Origin: Sulfitobacter albidus
Lineage (GTDB): Bacteria > Pseudomonadota > Alphaproteobacteria > Rhodobacterales > Rhodobacteraceae
NCBI RefSeq assembly: GCF_018200035.1
Contig: NZ_CP073581.1
Location: forward strand, 1,050,501 to 1,114,500
Direction: 5' to 3'
DNA: 64,000 bases
This document shows, in pieces, positions 1 to 8,157 of this stretch. Each line of letters begins with the position of its first letter. Positions within the stretch are counted from its first letter, which is position 1. Below the pieces are notes generated by a model, which saw only the letters and a program-made list of their open reading frames with translations, was not told the origin of the DNA and did not search any database. The position numbers and the translations under genes were made by a program.

Positions 1-1116
1 TACGGCGATGGGGGCAATGACACCCTTTCGGGCAATGGCGGCTTTGACGAGGTGTACGGCGATGCGGGCAACGACATCGTCGGCGGGGAGGCTGGCAACG
101 ACAGTCTGTTCGGCGGGGAGGGCGATGACAGGCTCTTCGGCGGCTCTGGCAATGACATGCTGAATGGCGGCAGCGGCAACGACGAACTGAACGGCGGCGG
201 AAATTTCGACACGGCTGATTATTCCGATGCCACGCAGAGCCTTGTTGTCAATATCAACTTCGCGGGGGATCAGACCGTTTCCGCCCAGATGGGCACGGAC
301 CGTTTTGTCTCCATCGAGGGGATCCTTGGCGGCTCCGGAAATGACCTTTTGGTCGGCAACGCGGCGGGCAATGTGATCGACGGTGGCGCAGGCAATGATC
401 AGATCTACGGCATCGGCGCTGGCGACGTCTTGCGGGGCGGGAGCGGCAACGACCTGATCGAAGGCTCCGGCGGCAATGACAGCATGGATGGCGGCGCCGG
501 TGACGCCGATATCATCAGCTACTTCAATTCCGGGGGCGGGGTAACGGTAAACCTGCGTTTGCAAGGCACAGCGCAGGCCGTCGGCGGCTCCTCGGGCGTG
601 GACACGTTCGAAGGGTTTGAAAATATCTACGGCTCGAACGTCGGCGGTGACGTGCTCGTGGGGGATGACAATGACAACATCGTTCTGGGCTTTGGCGGCA
701 ATGACCGTGTCTTCGGCTTCGGCGGTGATGACAACCTGATCGGGATGCAGGGGAACGACACGCTTGCCGGTGGCCGGGGGGCGGATAGCCTGAACGGGGG
801 TAATGGATCGGACACGTTCGTGTTCAACGACGTCAGCCATTCCTTCTTTTCCGAGCGCGACACGATTGTCGATTTCGGCGTCGGCGGTGCAGACCGGGTT
901 GATCTTTCTGTCATCGATGCAAACGCCAATACGGGCGGGAACCAGGCCTTCACCTTCATCGGGGCGGCTGGGTTCGGAGGTGCGGGCGATCTGCGTTTTG
1001 TTACCAACGGGACAAATGGTTTTGTTCTGGGCGATGTGGACGGGGATGGCGCGACCGACCTCAATATCCTGTTGCTCGGTGTGACCTCAATGACGGCGGC
1101 CGATTTCATCCTTTGA
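1..1116 (+). CDS. RTX-type calcium-binding repeat protein, C-terminal part (5' end outside window)
   Basis: The frame is open from base 1, so this is the C-terminal part of a longer protein. It is built of glycine/aspartate-rich nonapeptides of the GGxGxDxLx type (for example GGSGNDMLNGGSGNDELNGG), which fold into Ca2+-binding beta-rolls in proteins exported by type I secretion. The last ~100 residues (DTFVFND, DTIVDFGVG, then a GDVDGDGATDLNILLLG stretch ending in TAADFIL) look like the serralysin/M10 C-terminal secretion domain. The catalytic or adhesive part, if any, lies upstream of the window, so the activity cannot be named. A strong hairpin terminator follows directly. Confidence 0.88.
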   Translation, partial: YGDGGNDTLSGNGGFDEVYGDAGNDIVGGEAGNDSLFGGEGDDRLFGGSGNDMLNGGSGNDELNGGGNFDTADYSDATQSLVVNINFAGDQTVSAQMGTDRFVSIEGILGGSGNDLLVGNAAGNVIDGGAGNDQIYGIGAGDVLRGGSGNDLIEGSGGNDSMDGGAGDADIISYFNSGGGVTVNLRLQGTAQAVGGSSGVDTFEGFENIYGSNVGGDVLVGDDNDNIVLGFGGNDRVFGFGGDDNLIGMQGNDTLAGGRGADSLNGGNGSDTFVFNDVSHSFFSERDTIVDFGVGGADRVDLSVIDANANTGGNQAFTFIGAAGFGGAGDLRFVTNGTNGFVLGDVDGDGATDLNILLLGVTSMTAADFIL

Positions 1117-1139
1117 TCCTGCGGCTGATCCGCCAACCG

Positions 1140-1184
1140 ACCCCTGTCCTGCAAAACGCATGTTTGCGGGGCAGGGGTTCTTTT
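1140..1184 (+). terminator. Rho-independent terminator of the RTX gene
   Basis: A 16-bp stem (1140-1155 with 1163-1178, two G-U pairs) has a 7-base loop and is followed by a T-rich tract (TTCTTTTG). It lies 23 bases after the RTX stop codon. Confidence 0.8.
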
Positions 1185-1668
1185 GTTCCACTTCCGGTCG
1201 GGTGAGGTGCTTTCACACGGTATCGCATCTCTCTGCCCGGCCGCGTACGGTGACATTGGGTGGCTCACGCGGAGCGGTCTTGTCAAAAGCGTCAACGCAG
1301 GCAGAAGACCGGAACCTTTCGTGAGCATCCGTACAAAAGCCTGCGCCATCCCCGCAACTCAGGGGGGCAAAGGCGTCTGGAGGTCCAAAACCGGCATCGC
1401 TCCTGGCCTCGCGCGGCATAGCTCCCTTGAATGGGGAAACCGACCGCGGAAGACACCAAAACCTGAACAAAACTGATCTGAATGAGCGGACGCAGAAGCA
1501 AGCATGTCACCACGCCGCGCATCGGATCAACGGTCAACCATGCTTCACTGCACACAGCGATGTCTGATTCCCACGCTCCAGCGCAGCAACGCCTTCCAAC
1601 ACGCTCCATATCTGCGAGTCAGATCTCCGACCTGCACATAGATCGAGTAATTCATTGTTCCATTCGGA
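1185..1668. other. Intergenic region with no recognisable gene
   Basis: About 480 bases lie between the RTX terminator and the left attachment repeat. The open frames here (for example 1183-1476 and 1482-1778) have no recognisable domain, no good ribosome binding site and unusual composition, so I treat them as non-coding. This is the chromosomal side of the left junction of the tRNA-Thr element. Confidence 0.5.
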
Positions 1669-1717
1669 AAAATGGTGCCCCCACACGGACTCGAACCGCG
1701 GACCTACTGATTACAAA
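1669..1717. repeat. Left attachment repeat (tRNA-Thr 3' fragment)
   Basis: This 49-base stretch is identical to 10686-10734. It covers the tRNA-Thr sequence from the anticodon loop through the CCA end plus four flanking A residues. It lacks the 5' half of the tRNA, so it is the displaced 3' piece left by integration, not a second tRNA gene. Confidence 0.9.
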
Positions 1718-1849
1718 CGGCCAAAATGGGATTTCGCTCGATTTCGCCAAGTCGCGCCAATCGCACATAAATAACTGATAACGCATGTTTTTATTTGACG
1801 CGCGCTGCGCTTGTCTGTCACCACCAACGCCACGAAACGCTGCACGAGT

Positions 1850-1867
1850 CTTCCGATAGGCTTCCGG
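1850..1867. repeat. Candidate integrase arm-type or excisionase site, left copy
   Basis: The 18-mer CTTCCGATAGGCTTCCGG recurs at 10610-10627 with one mismatch (base 1859) in the same orientation, inside the other end of the element. The unit is itself a near-tandem CTTCCG repeat. The position just inside each att repeat suits an arm site, but the role is inferred. Confidence 0.45.
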
Positions 1868-1882
1868 TTTTGGTGGGTAGAG

Positions 1883-3040
1883 ATGGCAAAACTGACGACA
1901 AGGTATGTCGATAGCCTTGCGGCTGGCGATAAGGAAAGCATCAGCTGGGATGACGAGCTTGCGGGCTTTGGGCTGCGTAGCTACCCAAGTGGGCGGAAGG
2001 TGTACATCGTCCAGTACAAACTGCACGGGCGCACGCGGCGCAAGACGCTGGGACGGCATGGCGTCGTGACTGCCGACGAGGCGCGCAAAGGCGCCAAGCT
2101 GGTGCAGGCAGATGTTGCGCGGGGCATGGATCCATCTGCCGAACGCAAGGCCCGTCTGCGCAGCCCTACGATCAAACAGCTGGGCGAACGCTTTTTGAAA
2201 GAGCACGTTTCTCTGCATTGCAAACCGACGACGCTTTACGACTACCGCAATCTGCTGCGCGGCGTCGTGAACCCTGTTTTGGGCGGTATCAAGGTATCGG
2301 AAATCACCTTTAGCGACATTCAGGCTTTCCACCTCAAGCGGCGTGACACCCCTTACCAAGCCAACCGTGGCGTCATGGTCCTATCCAAGATGCTGAACCT
2401 TGCCGAGGATTGGGGCTTGCGCGCTATGAACACCAACCCGACGCGCCGTATCAAACGCTATCCAGAGGAAGAGAAAAAGCGATATCTGGACGAAACTGAA
2501 CAGGAACGGCTTGGCGAAGTGCTTGCAGAAATGTTCAAATCCGGACAAATCTCACGTTACGTTTTTGTCGCGTTCTATTTGCTTTTGCTCACTGGTTGCC
2601 GCCTCAGTGAAATTCAAAAACTGAAATGGGACTTTGTGACCAAAACTCACCTAGAGTTGCCCGATAGCAAGACGGGCCGTAGACGTATCCCTTTGCCCCG
2701 TGAAGCACGCGCTCTTATCGACACGCTGGAGCGACGCGAGGGCAATCCCTACGTGATTTTGGGTGACCATGGCACTGGTCACTACAATGATATGCAAAAG
2801 CCTTGGCGAAAAATCAGGGCGAGGGCAGGGCTTGAGGACGTTCGCGTCCATGATCTGCGTCACACATACGCCTCTGTTGCTGTCATGAATGGTGTTGATC
2901 CGTTCATGTTGAAAGAGATCCTTGGCCACAAAAACCTGTCGACAACGTTACGGTATGCACATCTCTCCGATGATGCGGTTCAGAAGGCAGCAGGACAGAT
3001 TGCAAATCGACTTGCGGCTACCTTGGGGAGTATGGCGTAA
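1883..3040 (+). CDS. int: Tyrosine recombinase (phage-type integrase)
   Basis: This site-specific recombinase should integrate and excise the element at tRNA-Thr. The catalytic set of the family is complete: Arg240 (TGCRLSE), His323 and Arg326 (HDLRHTYAS), His349 (LGHKN) and the nucleophile Tyr358 (LRYAHL). The N-terminal ~90 residues (LTTRYVDSLAAGDKE, GFGLRSYPSGRKVYIVQY) match the arm-binding DUF4102-like domain of P4-type integrases, followed by a core-binding SAM-like domain. I chose ATG 1883 because a purine-rich GGTGGGTAGAG precedes it and the family usually starts with M-x-K-L-T. The frame is open back to a TTG at 1811. At 385 aa it is normal in length. It lies 165 bases inside the left att repeat. 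Confidence 0.93.
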   Translation: MAKLTTRYVDSLAAGDKESISWDDELAGFGLRSYPSGRKVYIVQYKLHGRTRRKTLGRHGVVTADEARKGAKLVQADVARGMDPSAERKARLRSPTIKQLGERFLKEHVSLHCKPTTLYDYRNLLRGVVNPVLGGIKVSEITFSDIQAFHLKRRDTPYQANRGVMVLSKMLNLAEDWGLRAMNTNPTRRIKRYPEEEKKRYLDETEQERLGEVLAEMFKSGQISRYVFVAFYLLLLTGCRLSEIQKLKWDFVTKTHLELPDSKTGRRRIPLPREARALIDTLERREGNPYVILGDHGTGHYNDMQKPWRKIRARAGLEDVRVHDLRHTYASVAVMNGVDPFMLKEILGHKNLSTTLRYAHLSDDAVQKAAGQIANRLAATLGSMA

Positions 3041-3081
3041 TCTGAATAACAGACAATCGACACACGAACTCAGGTGAAAAA

Positions 3082-3900
3082 ATGAGTCCAAGAACAGCAC
3101 CGATACAGTTTGATCTGACTACACATTACATCCTAAGCGAGGCATTTTTTCGTGTAGGTTTGGCGATGTATCCGGACACATGGTCTGGACTGGAGCAGTT
3201 TGCTGCACCGGTAAGCGATATCGAAGCTATCAAAGCCCGTAAAGTGGCATTGGAAGATGAGTATCAAAGATATACGCGGCAAGCGCGTGCTCTTGCCCTG
3301 CTCGATAGCTCTGGCTTAGATCATGCAGAGTTCGAAAAACATATGGCGCAGCAAGAGAACCTAGCCAACAAAGCGTTAGAGGCTCGAAATAATTTGCACA
3401 GGATTCGAGGACGTTATGAGAGTAAATACATCGATGACGCAACATGGCAAAGGCGCTTGGCCGTGGAAAATCGACTGTGCACCGCTTTCGCCAGAAATGA
3501 GCTTACATTAATTTGTGGTGCAAGTTGTGATGTAATTTGGAAGAATTGGTCTCAAGAAAAAGACTTTTACATCAGTTTTGTGTTTTCTTTAATCTATGCA
3601 CCGCGATCTAAATCCGGACGTAGGAAGAATACAGCGCACGTCAGAAAAGATAAATTTGATATTTGGTATGCGACTCAATCCGACTTTTCTTCCGACGGAA
3701 TCAAGCGATCAAAAGAGGATAGGATAAAGTCATATTTCGCTGCAGCCACGAAGTCTCATTCCGCGCCACCCAAGAAGCTTGCCTTCACAACCGAGTTGAG
3801 AGACAAATTTTCCCCTATGTCGCAGCGAGAGGCTGCGAGGCATTGGGACAGTTTTGCCCCAGATAGCTGGAAGGTTGCAGGCCCGAAAACCAGAAGCTAA
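3082..3900 (+). CDS. Hypothetical protein of the tRNA-Thr element
   Basis: A 272-residue protein I do not recognise. It has no signal peptide or membrane segment. Residues ~45-115 are rich in charged and helix-forming residues (KARKVALEDEYQRYTRQARA and onward) and could form a coiled coil. The C-terminal third is basic, with many Lys/Arg (RSKSGRRKN), which would suit nucleic-acid contact. The DNA is clearly more AT-rich than the chromosome on either side, a sign of transfer. It follows the integrase by 41 bases in the same direction, so it may be co-transcribed with it. The start ATG has only a weak purine tract (AGGTGAAAA). No function can be assigned. Confidence 0.65.
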   Translation: MSPRTAPIQFDLTTHYILSEAFFRVGLAMYPDTWSGLEQFAAPVSDIEAIKARKVALEDEYQRYTRQARALALLDSSGLDHAEFEKHMAQQENLANKALEARNNLHRIRGRYESKYIDDATWQRRLAVENRLCTAFARNELTLICGASCDVIWKNWSQEKDFYISFVFSLIYAPRSKSGRRKNTAHVRKDKFDIWYATQSDFSSDGIKRSKEDRIKSYFAAATKSHSAPPKKLAFTTELRDKFSPMSQREAARHWDSFAPDSWKVAGPKTRS

Positions 3901-4073
3901 TCATAGCACAATCATTGCGCCTAGAATTTTAGATATTTTACTTTTTAAAGTCAGTAACTTGAGGGTGCTTCGATTTTTTTCCAATGCCATGATTTGTGTC
4001 GTCTATTCGCAAGATCAGCGCCAAACTACCTTTGACCTCACTAAGAACACCTAAACTCACATGAGGTCATATA

Positions 4074-4295
4074 ATGCCGCACAACGTCATCAACTCTTCG
4101 TCTCTCGTCAACGAACGCGAAGCCGCGTCCATCCTTTGCTATTCAGTGCGTGCTTTGCAGAATTGGCGGCACCGTGGCGGTGGCCCTGACTTCGTGAAGG
4201 TATCCGCCCGATCCGTGCGCTATCGCCGCGCTGATCTGGAAAAGTGGATTGCCGACCGCACGGTATCCAACACCTCACAAAACACCACACCATAA
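4074..4295 (+). CDS. AlpA/excisionase-like helix-turn-helix protein
   Basis: This 73-aa protein consists almost wholly of a MerR-like winged helix-turn-helix of the AlpA/HTH_17 type: LVNEREAASILCYSVRALQN is the helix-turn-helix, WRHRGGGPDFVKV the turn into the wing, and VRYRRADLEKWIA the last strand and helix. Such proteins in small integrative elements act as excisionases or as activators of integrase and replication genes, so this is the likely switch of the element. A GAGG lies eight bases before the ATG. Directly downstream, two strong hairpins (4304-4332, 4359-4390) separate it from the replication genes. Confidence 0.78.
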   Translation: MPHNVINSSSLVNEREAASILCYSVRALQNWRHRGGGPDFVKVSARSVRYRRADLEKWIADRTVSNTSQNTTP

Positions 4296-4303
4296 TCAGT
4301 TTG

Positions 4304-4332
4304 CCCTTGGCGGGTTGGTAGCACGCCAAGGG
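4304..4332. other. Inverted repeat upstream of the replication genes (9-bp perfect stem)
   Basis: CCCTTGGCG at 4304-4312 pairs perfectly with CGCCAAGGG at 4324-4332 around an 11-base loop. It lies between the HTH gene and the replication genes. It could be a terminator or attenuator, or part of an origin recognised by the initiator encoded downstream. Confidence 0.45.
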
Positions 4333-4358
4333 ATTTTGGGGCCGGATGGCTTTCAAAC

Positions 4359-4397
4359 AGGGCGCACGTTCAAACGGCAGCGTGCGCCCTTTCTTTG
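4359..4397 (+). terminator. Second hairpin, terminator-like, in the replication-gene leader
   Basis: AGGGCGCACG (4359-4368) pairs with CGTGCGCCCT (4381-4390) around a 12-base loop and is followed by the T-rich TTCTTTGTCT. It fits a Rho-independent terminator after the HTH gene, 31 bases before the start of the next gene, so transcription of the replication genes may be attenuated here or start just downstream. Confidence 0.55.
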
Positions 4398-4428
4398 TCT
4401 ACCGCTTACCCGTCAGAGAGGAAAACCA

Positions 4429-4650
4429 ATGACGAAAACACCCAGCCACAAGATCCGGCTTGGCCTGACCACGGCGACAATCTGGGACAACAACGGCTTC
4501 TATAGCGTTGATATGTCTCGTTCTTACAAAGACGCCAATGGCACATGGCAAAACACAACCAGCTTTGCCCATGCCGATCTTTTGAACCTAGCGAAATGCG
4601 CAGAACGCGCAGAAATCTGGATTGCGAAGCAGACCAATGCAAACACCTGA
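4429..4650 (+). CDS. Small conserved protein of mobile elements, unknown function
   Basis: A 73-aa protein with the pattern KIRLG..TATIW..NGFYSVDMSRSYKD..G.WQNTTSF..ADLLNLAKCAERAEIWI. I have seen this pattern in short proteins near single-strand-binding or replication genes on mobile elements, but no biochemical role is known to me. Two strands carrying a charged SRSYKD turn are followed by an amphipathic helix. The ATG at 4429 follows AGAGAGG at good spacing. Its 3' end overlaps the start of the initiator gene by 14 bases, so the two are translationally linked and probably work together in replication of the element. Confidence 0.7.
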   Translation: MTKTPSHKIRLGLTTATIWDNNGFYSVDMSRSYKDANGTWQNTTSFAHADLLNLAKCAERAEIWIAKQTNANT

Positions 4651-6007
4651 TCAAAATGCGTCACGCGCAAAACGGCCCCAAAACAAAAGCTACCCCGCCG
4701 GAGGCACAGGCAGGAACCAGCTGCATCCGGAGGCAGTGCGCAATTCCGGTCAAAGGGGGGTGGTTGTAGCACCCCCCTCTGGAAATACCGACCCGCACGG
4801 CATGACTGTTTTGCACCGTGGTTTTGACACATTGGCGCTGGCGGTAAAGGCAAACATTCCTAATGGGTTGTTTGACTATCTTGAGGCAGAGAAAGAGCGC
4901 GCCGATGAAGAAGGCCGCGAAATTCTGATCGACTACAACGGCGTCAAATTGCATCTCAAGGCGCATGGTGGCAACGGGTACAGGTTCATCGCCAGCGGTG
5001 GCCCCGATGGCGCGACTTGGTTCTTCAAGAAACCCAATGCCAAGGATGAATGGGGTATCCGGCTTTCGTTCGGGTCATACTTCATGGCGATGAATGGGCT
5101 AGGTCGTGCCAAGGCTCATGTGGATGATACCTTGCAACGGCTTGGCGTGCGCTTCGGTCCTGAGGATATCAGCATATCGCGGGCAGATTTTTGCGTAGAC
5201 GTACATGCGCCTGATTTTGCCCTCACACCCGAACATTTTGTGATGCACAGCGCGGCGGGGCGGCGGGACTTTGTGACCGACACAGAAATGTCGGTGAACG
5301 GGAAATCGGGGCGCACAACGTCTGTTACCGTTGGCGCATCGCGCAACCGGCAGGTGATTGTCTATGACAAACGCGCCGAGGTAATTGCCCATAGCAAATC
5401 TTACTGGTGGAATATCTGGAACCATACGTTACGTAGTTTCACTGAGGGGGGCCTACGTAACGGTACGCTACATAAGGCAGACGACCCGCCCCCGATCCTG
5501 ACCCCCGATCCGGACCAAGCACGGGCCAACCGTGTTTGGCGAGTAGAGTTTCGCGCGGGGAAGGACTTGCTTAAGGATACGTGGGGCATTCGCACGTGGG
5601 AGCAGTTCTTCGACCGCTTCGGTGATCTGTGCCGCCAGTCAGGCGAGGCGGTGCGCTATACTGATCCAGATCAGACCGACACCAACCGTGCACGCTGGCC
5701 CAACCATCCGCTTTGGGAAATTGTCTGTGCGGAGATGAATGATGACCTGACCGAGATGCGGAGCGGCGCGGATCCCAACCCGATGAAAGAGGTTCACCGC
5801 GAACAACATATCGGGATGGTCTTTCGCAACGTGCTGGGATGTAGCGTCACGATAGCGGCCTTGCGCGGGATTGAATTTGACGGGCTGCCAGCCGCCATTG
5901 ATCAGATTGCGGAAGACATGAAGGGACAGATACAGGCAAACCCGCGAAGGACTGAAAAGCAGCTCAGGGAGGCGCAAGAGCGGTATGTGTTCCTTGCGGG
6001 GGCCTAA
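4637..6007 (+). CDS. Replication initiation protein, Rep_trans-like
   Basis: A 456-aa protein with features of the Rep_trans family of rolling-circle initiators: a SRADFCVDV strand near residue 180, a VIVYDKRAEV motif near 240 that fits the conserved tyrosine-lysine nicking region, and RVWRVEFRAGKDLL near 305. Such proteins nick one strand at an origin in or near their own gene. In an integrated element this suggests replication after excision, as in mobilizable elements. The N-terminal ~55 residues are low-complexity and the recognisable fold starts around MTVLHRGFDTLALAV, so a start at ATG 4802 is possible. I kept ATG 4637, which overlaps the previous gene. Family call is from motif memory, moderate certainty. 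Confidence 0.68.
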   Translation: MQTPDQNASRAKRPQNKSYPAGGTGRNQLHPEAVRNSGQRGVVVAPPSGNTDPHGMTVLHRGFDTLALAVKANIPNGLFDYLEAEKERADEEGREILIDYNGVKLHLKAHGGNGYRFIASGGPDGATWFFKKPNAKDEWGIRLSFGSYFMAMNGLGRAKAHVDDTLQRLGVRFGPEDISISRADFCVDVHAPDFALTPEHFVMHSAAGRRDFVTDTEMSVNGKSGRTTSVTVGASRNRQVIVYDKRAEVIAHSKSYWWNIWNHTLRSFTEGGLRNGTLHKADDPPPILTPDPDQARANRVWRVEFRAGKDLLKDTWGIRTWEQFFDRFGDLCRQSGEAVRYTDPDQTDTNRARWPNHPLWEIVCAEMNDDLTEMRSGADPNPMKEVHREQHIGMVFRNVLGCSVTIAALRGIEFDGLPAAIDQIAEDMKGQIQANPRRTEKQLREAQERYVFLAGA

Positions 6008-6040
6008 ATCTGCGTAAGGCTTAACAAACTAGACAGCCGA

Positions 6041-6067
6041 AACCGCCTTGCAGCAAGCAGGGCGGTT
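6041..6067 (+). terminator. Hairpin after the replication gene
   Basis: AACCGCCTTGC (6041-6051) pairs with GCAGGGCGGTT (6057-6067), an 11-bp stem with one G-U pair and a 5-base loop. No clear T-run follows, so termination is uncertain. The rest of 6008-6274 shows no gene. Confidence 0.4.
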
Positions 6068-6274
6068 CCGCGTGTCATGCGACACAAGACGAAGGGCGGG
6101 AAGCGGTCATTCGCTATGGACGCGAACCTTTAAAGGCGGCATCGTGAAAGTCAACTTTGGCCGGAGCTTGTGGGAATGTAATAGGCTATCAAACAAGTGC
6201 TCTTATACATAGTGTAGTATTCACGTGCGTCAGCATTTCACACATTATTCGAATTCATTTAAGGCGGCGGACAT

Positions 6275-7639
6275 TTGGACAAAACTTACTACGGGAAAAC
6301 GTTACTTTGCAGAGCGAATTATGAAGGCAAATCAATTCCCGGACGAATTTCGTTTTCACCTGAGCGGATCGACGTCAAACTGGTTGGATTTGAAGACTTC
6401 GTTTACTTCAAGCACGATGCAAGCATAGCACTTAGACTTGAGGACAACCAATACTGCACCGTTACGCCGATCTCGACATCACCGGGCTCCGCGTCCACAG
6501 CGCGTCACACATGCCACTATCTTACGTTCGATGCGCGGCAAGTAATTCTCGGATTTCGGCCTTGGGAAGAAGATGATCGTGTCAAAGAATTCCATTTCAA
6601 ATTATCGAACACAAATGGATTGTTGGACGCGCCGGACATTAGACGCAGAATCACGGTATCAAAATTAGGGGACCTACCGGATGCTACAATAATTGAAGCT
6701 CGGTCAGGCGATGCAACAGTTACGATATCTTATAGTTATTCGTTCGATTGGCGCGACGACAACTTCAGCGTCTCTGACGCGCATGGCAGCGTGGAGTTTG
6801 CAAAACCCAAGTCGGTCGCAGAAGTCAGCAAATTTGTTGCGGTTCTGCGAACCTTTTTCACCATGGCCGCTGCTATTGAAGTGCGTACTGGAGACTACTG
6901 GCTCGTTCCAGATAGAGATCAAGAACAACCTCTGGTGGGTGGTGGAACAGCCCCCGCATCGTTTCAGCTAATTTGGCCTACTGGACAGGCAGAAGCAGCA
7001 GAGGAAAACCGGGATCACCAACCAACAAGCGTCTTGCGGTGCTTCGAAGAAGTAGATCGGAAATCAACGTCTAGCTGTTTGACGTTTTGGATGGAGAACT
7101 GGGCGACATGGAACCCTGCTTTCTCCGGTCTTTTGTTAGCAACACGCGAAGGTAACATTTTTGATACTAGTCGAATTCTGAATGCTTGCAAATGGCTTGA
7201 GTCCACTCCCGATGCCAAACAGCTGAAACTGGACAATAAATATGAGCTGAAAAAAATTTCAGAGGCTGCGATTGAGAAAGCGTGCGATCTTGGTCTTGAT
7301 TTGTCTGACAGGATTTTGGGGGCCATCAGCCAACTTAGAACCGAAAGTCGAAACGATCTCCTCAAAAGGTTAATCGATTTGACCGTTCAAAAAGATGATC
7401 CTCTGCTAAAGGAACGGTTTCTCAAAGATATCCATAAAGCGTTCAACATTCGTGGAAGATTTGCTCATTCCAAATTTGACCATACAAGCAACGATGAATT
7501 TGGAGACTATGTGAGGTGTACTCAGGCGGTAGAAGCTTTGGCCTTCTTTCTCCTATATCGAAAATTACCTCTTCCTGCCGATCATCATTGGGGTTACGGC
7601 CCCAATAATTTTACGGAATATCTGGTATTGCCAAGATAA
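6275..7639 (+). CDS. ApeA-like HEPN protein, candidate anti-phage defence factor
   Basis: A 454-aa soluble protein. The N-terminal ~230 residues are strand-rich (PGRISFSPERIDVKLVGFED) and resemble the ApeA N-terminal domain. The C-terminal half is helical and holds RGRFAH at 393-398, an Rx4H motif as found in HEPN ribonucleases, followed by a helix (VEALAFFLLYRKL) of the kind that closes HEPN folds. ApeA proteins are known single-gene anti-phage systems that act through a HEPN domain, so RNA cleavage during infection is the inferred role. The start is TTG 6275 behind AAGGCGG; no in-frame ATG lies near the N-terminus. AT-rich composition sets it apart from the chromosome. The family call rests on layout and motif only. 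Confidence 0.55.
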   Translation: MDKTYYGKTLLCRANYEGKSIPGRISFSPERIDVKLVGFEDFVYFKHDASIALRLEDNQYCTVTPISTSPGSASTARHTCHYLTFDARQVILGFRPWEEDDRVKEFHFKLSNTNGLLDAPDIRRRITVSKLGDLPDATIIEARSGDATVTISYSYSFDWRDDNFSVSDAHGSVEFAKPKSVAEVSKFVAVLRTFFTMAAAIEVRTGDYWLVPDRDQEQPLVGGGTAPASFQLIWPTGQAEAAEENRDHQPTSVLRCFEEVDRKSTSSCLTFWMENWATWNPAFSGLLLATREGNIFDTSRILNACKWLESTPDAKQLKLDNKYELKKISEAAIEKACDLGLDLSDRILGAISQLRTESRNDLLKRLIDLTVQKDDPLLKERFLKDIHKAFNIRGRFAHSKFDHTSNDEFGDYVRCTQAVEALAFFLLYRKLPLPADHHWGYGPNNFTEYLVLPR

Positions 7640-8157
7640 GTGTGCCGCTTTGGTTCTACTTCTTTTGCTGGAGGACAGCTGCTTATCGATGCAGTACTAC
7701 CGCGAGAGCGGTTGCCGGTCAAAGTCCGCTTTGGGCCGTTCCTATCATTCGCAAAGGACCTTTCAGTCGCGAATGCTGCGGTCGATCTAATGGCGGCAGT
7801 GAGCCCAAGGCGGTCATCGAACTTTTATGCTGCGTGCGCTTGCAGCACGGAAATCGCCGCAGATGCTCGGTCCAATACGCCGCGCGGCGGCAGAGATCGC
7901 TGCCATTCGTTCGCCGCGCGGCAACAACTTCGATGGCAATTCACAAGACGCGGGACCAAGTGTAACTTCTCTGCGGCTGCGCCAATGGCGGGTTTGGCGA
8001 GCCCCTTAACAAACGGTCCGATTTTCTTGGAGCTATCCAACGCCCGTCATTGTCGAGCGAAAGGCCCATCCTGACACCGACCTCTACGTTCCAATTGCCG
8101 ACTAAGTCGTGATAACCTTCGAAAGTCAGTGATTAGTGGTGACCGAGGCAGGCAAAC
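7640..8157. other. Non-coding pocket in the element
   Basis: About 520 bases lie between the HEPN gene and the ACP-FGE gene. Two frames are open (7640-8074, 7642-7965), but their products have no domain-like pattern and biased Arg/Ala/Ser composition. Words such as AAAGTCCGCTTTGGGCCG and ATCATTCGC resemble words in the other pockets (9394-9761, 10161-10685), which suggests decayed repeat DNA. A promoter for the downstream gene probably lies near 8080-8150. Confidence 0.5.

Noticed and set aside
1669..1717. A second tRNA gene at the left end of the element
   Set aside because: It holds only the part from anticodon loop to CCA; the 5' acceptor and D-arm are absent.
1811..1882. A longer integrase starting at TTG 1811
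   Set aside because: The added 24 residues do not fit the family and contain the candidate arm site; ATG 1883 has a better ribosome site.
7640..8074. A 144-aa gene in the gap after the HEPN gene
   Set aside because: The product has no domain-like pattern, and the start directly abuts the upstream stop without a ribosome site. The region resembles other non-coding pockets.
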